Shown here: positions 58,191 to 64,000 of the stretch, piece after piece
Position numbering within the stretch: the first letter of the stretch is position 1
How the letters are laid out: each line of letters opens with the position of its first letter
Assembly (NCBI GenBank): GCA_021229015.1
Contig: CM037787.1
Span: 39,999,037 to 40,063,036, forward strand
Reading direction: 5' to 3'
Source of the DNA: Solen grandis
Taxonomy: Eukaryota > Mollusca > Bivalvia > Adapedonta > Solenidae
Length of the DNA stretch: 64,000 nucleotides
Notes under the pieces: model-generated
What the model was told of the DNA's origin: nothing
The model's input: the letters and a program-made list of their open reading frames with translations, nothing else
The model's database searches: none
Position numbers and translations under genes: made by a program

Positions 58191-59579
58191 AACGACATCT
58201 CTTCGTCCCCAAAACCCGTTCACTAAATAACACATGAATGTATAACAAATTAATAAATGAAACGTCAGTAAACATGTCTACCAATTGAGGCAAATTTATG
58301 TCTTCAATCTTGAAAGAAGTAATATAATCATAATTTTAAAACAATAACACTTACCTGATTTTACTATGTTAAGAACGAAAGGCATCCCATTCATATTGAT
58401 CTGGTAATAAGACAACACACACACTCATTGGCTTAATGTTGTTAAGACAGCAAGTACATCGACACCGACAACCAAATGTCCCCACGTAGTATTATTGTAC
58501 TAAACTAGTTCATGTATTTGTTTACTAAAGCCTCTCTCTCTCTCTCTCTCTCTCTGACTGTTAACACGGAAATGTTAAGCATAATATATATTGTATAAGA
58601 AACACAATCGACTCTGCCCCCTCCACCCCACCTCTCTCTCTCTCTCTCTCTCTCTAGATCTTCCCCCGCCCCGCTGTTACATATCTCCGTTCACGTGACA
58701 TAAATAATCGACTTACTTTTGCTCTACATTTCGACCTCATTTATTTTCATGTTGTACAGTTATGTGTACCATTGGTAAATAGCGATATTTATCAGATATT
58801 TATTTTTCTCAACGTGTACATTGTATATTGTTTTTAAAGGATTATCAGAAATTGTGCATTATACAAAAAGCATGACAAATAAAGTTATTTGTTCAAAATA
58901 TGACTAAACTTAATTTGTTTATTATAAACAAAAATATGACTAACATTCATTTGTTCAGTAAATACAAAAGTATGATTTTTTACTTGTTATATGAAAAGAA
59001 AGCTAGCGGTTTCTGACTTCAACTTGTCGAATTATGATAGAGGCTATGTAAATCGTCAAGGACGAGCCGTGGCTGGGGCGACATTAGGGAGGCCCTGGAC
59101 ATATGTTATTCATTAGTTAACGTCACGTATCATTACTTAACACGCATACCTGACAGGAAAATAAACAACGTAACACGCCGTTTGTTAAATCATAAATATG
59201 TGAGGCTGAACAAATAGTTTTATCACCGCATGTATCTTATATCCATTTATATCATTTCTGCCAAGCAAGTGACACATATTTAAAATTTCAACGGTTTCGC
59301 CTAGAGAAATGGTTAATGGCCAAAAGTAATGATGGAAACTAAAATGGTTAACTATTTATTGCTTGTGTTGTGTACTGTAATAAAATATGGAAACAACTCA
59401 ACATTACGGACCAAGTTGACCTTGAAAAATGTTTATGACAGCAATTTGTTTTTTCACTCTGCCTAGGGTGAAATTATGACATGATCAATTTGATATTTAC
59501 TTTTTTTCATGTAGTATTTTAAATTTTTTTAGTGTAACCTCAACTGGAAATGCATTTATTAACAGCGTCACCCTCCAAG

Positions 59580-59616
<37 letters not shown>

Positions 59617-60630
59617 CTTGGTCTACCTTTCTTACCGAGGTTTTGAATGTGTGCCTCATACCTTACTATGACGGTTTGTACATCGGTTTGTATATGCAAA
59701 ATGTTTTCATACCGAGGTAAATGTTCCGAGGAATACGTTTCTGTGCCTCGGTATGAAATTCAACTTTAAAACTAACCATTATTCTAACGCCAAAACTAAG
59801 CAAAACACATAAACTAACCCTAACCCAAACCGTTACCATTAACCTAACCCAAATACTGAAAAAAAAAGACAAACCGAGGTACGAATTTTCTACCTCTCAA
59901 CAAATTATTTACCCCCCCCCCCCCCACACACTCACACACAAATAACAACAACAACAATATCAACAACCTTTCTTATATCACTTGATCTCGTTTCTCTTAT
60001 TGCTTCCTTATTTCCTTATACTTGAAATTTCATTCTATGACTTGAAAAATAAATCACCAACCAACCTGATACAATGTATACACAAATACTTTCTATATAA
60101 TTCATAAACCTTTTGCACCGTCCCTGTAGATCAACTTAAACAATAATTAATAACCTCCATCAATAACAAGGAGCCGGTAATTGTGATTGTTCCATTTGTC
60201 CCGCTGGGTTTTGATTGGCATCTCTAATGATGCTTTGAAAAAAAATCATAAAAACATGATGTCTCCCTCACCCCACTTCACTGACTCCGTCTATGTTCCA
60301 GTCGTTGGTTACCATTAGTTATTTGCTCGTTTCGGTCCATTGACAACAATTTTAAGGGCCCCTCTCTGCTTGTTAAATGCCAGACTCACATAGCTCAAAA
60401 AATTAATGACCACTTTGAAGTTACATTATGAATAAATTATGGTTTTGTGTTTTCACTCTTATCAGTGTTTGTTTAAAATAAGTGCAGATTTTTTTCTAGT
60501 ATTAAAAATACAATTAAAAATGAGAAGTAGATAGTTCTTTTGTATTGATCCTTAATCTCAACAGTCGTCAGAACGCGTCTTATTGTTGACTAATTTATAA
60601 TTACCTGAAAATTAGACAGGCATTTAGGAA
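58191..60630. other. Unassigned stretch with microsatellites
   Basis: (CT)n at 58531-58555 and 58633-58654, (CA)n at 59581-59613, a C-run at 59912-59925. No gene recognised. Confidence 0.45.
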
Positions 60631-60635
60631 CTCAT

Positions 60636-60790
60636 GGGCGGGAGGTGACGGGTTCGATCCCCTATCGTGATAAATCCTACAGATACTGGTAGCTTCCATC
60701 TTGAAACCCAGGTTAAACATGAGGTAGTTCCAGGCTGACCCGGTGTCAGGAAAATGAAACTGCAGTGTGACAGCACTATAATTATCTCAA
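60636..60790 (+). mobile_element. tRNA-derived SINE fragment
   Basis: Box B GGGTTCGATCCCC is followed by ATCCTACAGATACTGGTAGC and GAGGTAGTTCCAGGCTG. The first half of the tRNA head is degraded. Confidence 0.5.
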
Positions 60791-61220
60791 GAAAAAATAC
60801 CGTTTTGACTTAAGTGTTTTTATAGAAGCACTAATAATCATAAAAAATAACATAAAAGCGGGTTTATAACATAGGGTTTAAAGGCGTCACTTGAAAATCT
60901 GATCTTCATTATTAAATATACTTTAATAAAATAAATGCGACACCATTACATTAAAAAAAACAAAAAAACAAAAAACTTTTCTCTCAGCCCTTTGATTTTT
61001 TTCTAGCGATTTGTTGAATTATTAACGCGAGAGTTGTCGTATACTCGTATACCATCTTTTACAGGCCTTTTAGAAAGTGTACCGATTATACATTTATTAT
61101 CTTATATCCAAATATTTTTTAACGCATTGCATATTAGGGTATAATACAATAATACAATAATGATTTATAAGATGTGTGGATTGGTGGAAGTTCAAGGGTT
61201 CACTTAAGTGCACTTAAGTT

Positions 61221-61480
61221 CGCAAAGGGCACGGTAGTGCAGTTTGCATTGGCGACGGACTGTGAACAGGAAAGTCATTCCTTACTTTTAGATCAACCGC
61301 GACTTTTTTTTTTGTGTCCCAAAATTGCTCCCGTTTGAATTAAATGCTCAAGTTGTCAAGCTGCGTTGATTATGGAGGAAAAATCACATGGTGATGAGAT
61401 GGTATGGGAAAGCTCCCATGGTGAAAATGGGCAATTATGTTTTAAATCTCCAATAAGTCAATGAGCCGCTGAACGCTGAA
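61221..61480 (+). mobile_element. Possible degraded SINE
   Basis: GGGCACGGTAGTGCAGTTTGC and GGCGACGGACTGTGAA look like the first half of a tRNA head; box B is not evident. Confidence 0.3.
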
Positions 61481-61584
61481 TGCTCGAACGAGGGAATGTA
61501 ACGGGATACTAATGACATATGGCTGTGCTTAACGTAACAGATTATTAGTTATTCGTCAGTTGGTACTTTACATAGCACACTTAT

Positions 61585-62310
61585 ATTTCACATCGGTACA
61601 TAGGACTTAAATATCTAATAAGATATCATACAGGTACATAGAGTTTTAATTTCTCTTAGAACCTATATCGGTACATAGGACTTAAATATCTAATAAGATA
61701 TCATAAAGGTACATATAGAGCTTTAATCTCTCTTAGAATCTCATATCAGTACATAGGACTTAAATATCTAATAAGATATCATAAAGGTACATATAGAGCT
61801 TTAATCTCTCTTAGAATCTCATATCAGTACATAGGACTTAAATATCTAATAAGATATCATAAAGGTACATATAGAGCTTTAATCTCTCTTAGAATCTCAT
61901 ATCAGTACATAGGACTTAAAAATCTAATAAGATATCATAAAGGTACATATAGAGCTTTAATCTCTCTTAGAATCTCATATCAGTACATAGGACTTAAAAA
62001 TCTAATAAGATATCATACAGGTACATAGAGTTTTAATCTCTCTCTTATATCGGTACATATGAATTGGATATCTCATAGGATATCATAAAGGTACAAATTA
62101 CTTAAATCTCTCATAGAATCTCATATCGGTATATATAACTTAAATATCTTATAGGATATCATACAGATATATAGAGCTTTAATCTCTCTTAGGATATCAT
62201 AAAGGTGCAAAGGACTTAAATCTCTCATAGAATCTCATATCGGTACATAGGACTTAGATATCTTATAGGATATCATATAATAACATAGGACTAAAATCTT
62301 GAATCTATTA
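61585..62310. repeat. Tandem repeat, 78-bp unit, about 9 copies
   Basis: The unit is made of two related halves of about 39 bp: TACATAGGACTTAAATATC..AAGATATCAT and GTACATATAGAGCTTTAATC..AGAATCTCAT. The middle copies are almost identical and the ends degenerate. Confidence 0.92.
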
Positions 62311-63343
62311 CAGATAGATATTTAATCAACAGAATGTTATAAGTAAGAACTTCTTATGGGGGACAGGTTCCTTCCCAGGTGCAGGCAAGTAATGATCCAA
62401 TCTGTGACTCGGTAAAAAGTGTTAGAAATTCATTTCAACGGTTGAGCTTAAATAAAACAAAGCAGTATCTGTCACGCCTTTAAATGATATATGGGGATAA
62501 CACAGAATATTGCTAAAACCAGGTAGTACTGTTGATTTTTTTTATACCTAGATATATGATTTCAAAATATGTATCAGTGAAAAAGAAAATCAAGGTATAT
62601 TGTTGGTAGTTCGTAGTTTGGTGTTGTTTAAAGTAAAGTACCCATTTTATTGGAATATGTGCGTTTCACAAATTCAGACAAGCCAAGAGGAAATCCGAAT
62701 CACTCTATCATTATAATCCACGCCAGTAAATGTTAGAATTGATGATACATATATTATTTTCTACATTATCTATATTTTTCGGACCTTTCAAGATCTAGAA
62801 ATTCCGCCCAGTTATCTTAAAAGAAAAATGATTCAAAGAAAAAAACTATTTTGGTGGAAAAATTGCTGCAGGCCTCCTCTCAAGGTTATGATTTCCAAGT
62901 AAAAAGCATAAATAAAAAAGAACGTGCTTCCTTACTGCTATAAAACCAAAATCGCGACTGGAAAATATCAGAGGTCTGAGATTTAGCCAAAAGTCGGTTT
63001 GAACTCATGTACTGATGCCTCTTGCCGATAAAGACATCTTAATAAAATCAAAAATCACAATGATTTAACGATTGGACTCTTACAAGTCCCGCTAGGGGGC
63101 GCTGGTCGATACGGCACGCGATATTCCACCGGAACGGAAAAAATCTTGGCAAGCGTTATCAGATATATACTGGCATTACGTTGTATAAGGGCAGAGGCTT
63201 GAAATATATGTACCGAATACACGAACCCTGACCACGGATACATAGAAAGTCTTGTAAAACAGAAATGTTTGAGAGAAAATATCTGTTTGACATACTTGTT
63301 AAACTTAAGTTTGTTGAATAAATGCAAATTCTATCTTTTATTT

Positions 63344-63374
<31 letters not shown>

Positions 63375-64000
63375 AAGAAGAAGAAGAAGATGATGATGAT
63401 GATGAAGTCTCAACTTCGTTGCATTTGTATCAAAATAAACCAGAAAGCCATGGACACTATTGGCAAATGTAAGTTCTATGAAATACGTGTTTATTGTGTC
63501 AATGAGTACCGACATTTATTAAAGAAATAATAAAATGGACATACCATTTCCTTAAGGTATGTGTTAATAAAATTTATATTCTGCTCACTGGCTCTGCAGT
63601 TTTCAGACAGTTTTTTTATTCTAACATATTTAAAATACAGCGTGTTTGATAGTGCATTATATTGTTTAATCTTAGATCAGACAAGTAGACTTTCATGCAG
63701 GAAAGAACCCAAAATGATTTCCATGAATAAACAGAAGCTTTTGGACTAATTTTTGTTCATAATTAGATCAGAATACGCCCTAATGCGGTTTTTGATATGT
63801 TTTAATATATCGATTTATGTCGTTTACTTTTAATTTCATTCCATGCTTTTCTAGTCGTTGTTGATAAGACATCTTTTGCTTGCAACATGGTATTCATTCC
63901 ATGAAATAGGGACCGGACCGTATTTTCAATGAGAGTTTTAGAAAATAATAAATAAATAGAAAATGAAATGAATGATAAAACTGTGCCAAATTTTAAAATC
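62311..64000. other. Unassigned stretch
   Basis: It contains a (GAA)n microsatellite at 63346-63389 and a CTCF-like motif at 63089-63103. No gene recognised. Confidence 0.4.
63089..63103 (+). promoter_or_regulatory. CTCF-like motif
   Basis: CCGCTAGGGGGCGCT fits the bilaterian CTCF core (CCRCYAGGGGGCGCT) at all positions. Confidence 0.35.

Noticed and set aside
59805..59855. Interstitial telomere repeat (CTAACCCTAACCC)
   Set aside because: Only two imperfect units in a loosely similar stretch; too short to claim.
63159..63515. ORF with a Leu/His run
   Set aside because: The run is the antisense of the GAA/GAT microsatellite.

Overview
The window is animal nuclear DNA, most likely from a bivalve mollusc. 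It is AT-rich, has short exons in long introns with GT-AG splice sites, and carries many tRNA-headed SINEs, LINE remnants, bivalve-type interspersed repeats, minisatellites and two 100-N assembly gaps (12024-12123 and 38695-38794). Nothing looks bacterial. The species assignment is an inference from repeat types and gene homology; no database was searched.

Layout. 1-10070 (+): the 3' part of a FAM102/EEIG-family (NT-C2 domain) gene, seven well supported exons plus a probable terminal exon. Its introns hold four copies of a TTAA-flanked, piggyBac-like MITE and a 1.6-kb minisatellite with a 28-bp unit. 12174-19130: a roughly 7-kb transposon-like element with inverted repeats of about 655 bp. 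A short first exon (ATG plus splice donor) lies inside each arm, so a C2H2 zinc-finger gene (+) and a decayed transposase-like gene (-) start from copies of the same promoter and exon. 19820-22680: a decayed endogenous viral element with a phospholipase-A2-type capsid region (+) converging on a CRESS-DNA-type Rep helicase (-). 23041-24445 (+): the 3' end of a glycoside hydrolase family 10 (xylanase-like) gene with two frameshifts. 24.6-33.6 kb: SINEs, a Jockey/I-type LINE split by arrays of bivalve repeats, and a small TIR element. 33887-34033 (+): an isolated signal-peptide first exon with a TATA box. 34.1-38.2 kb: LINE 3' tails, a nested SINE and a block of repeated E-box/Runx-like modules. 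40328-42690: a second 28-bp minisatellite. 42930-43433: a near-palindromic TTAA element. 44-64 kb: mostly unannotatable AT-rich DNA with SINEs, microsatellites, a decayed LINE (56.5-58.2 kb) and a 78-bp tandem array.

The only gene that looks intact and functional is the FAM102 homologue. The zinc-finger, transposase-like, viral and GH10 regions all carry frameshifts. Several of these fall in or near A-runs, so uncorrected long-read indels are an alternative to true decay at those points. The two most interesting objects are the hybrid-type viral element and the long-TIR transposon with a duplicated first exon.
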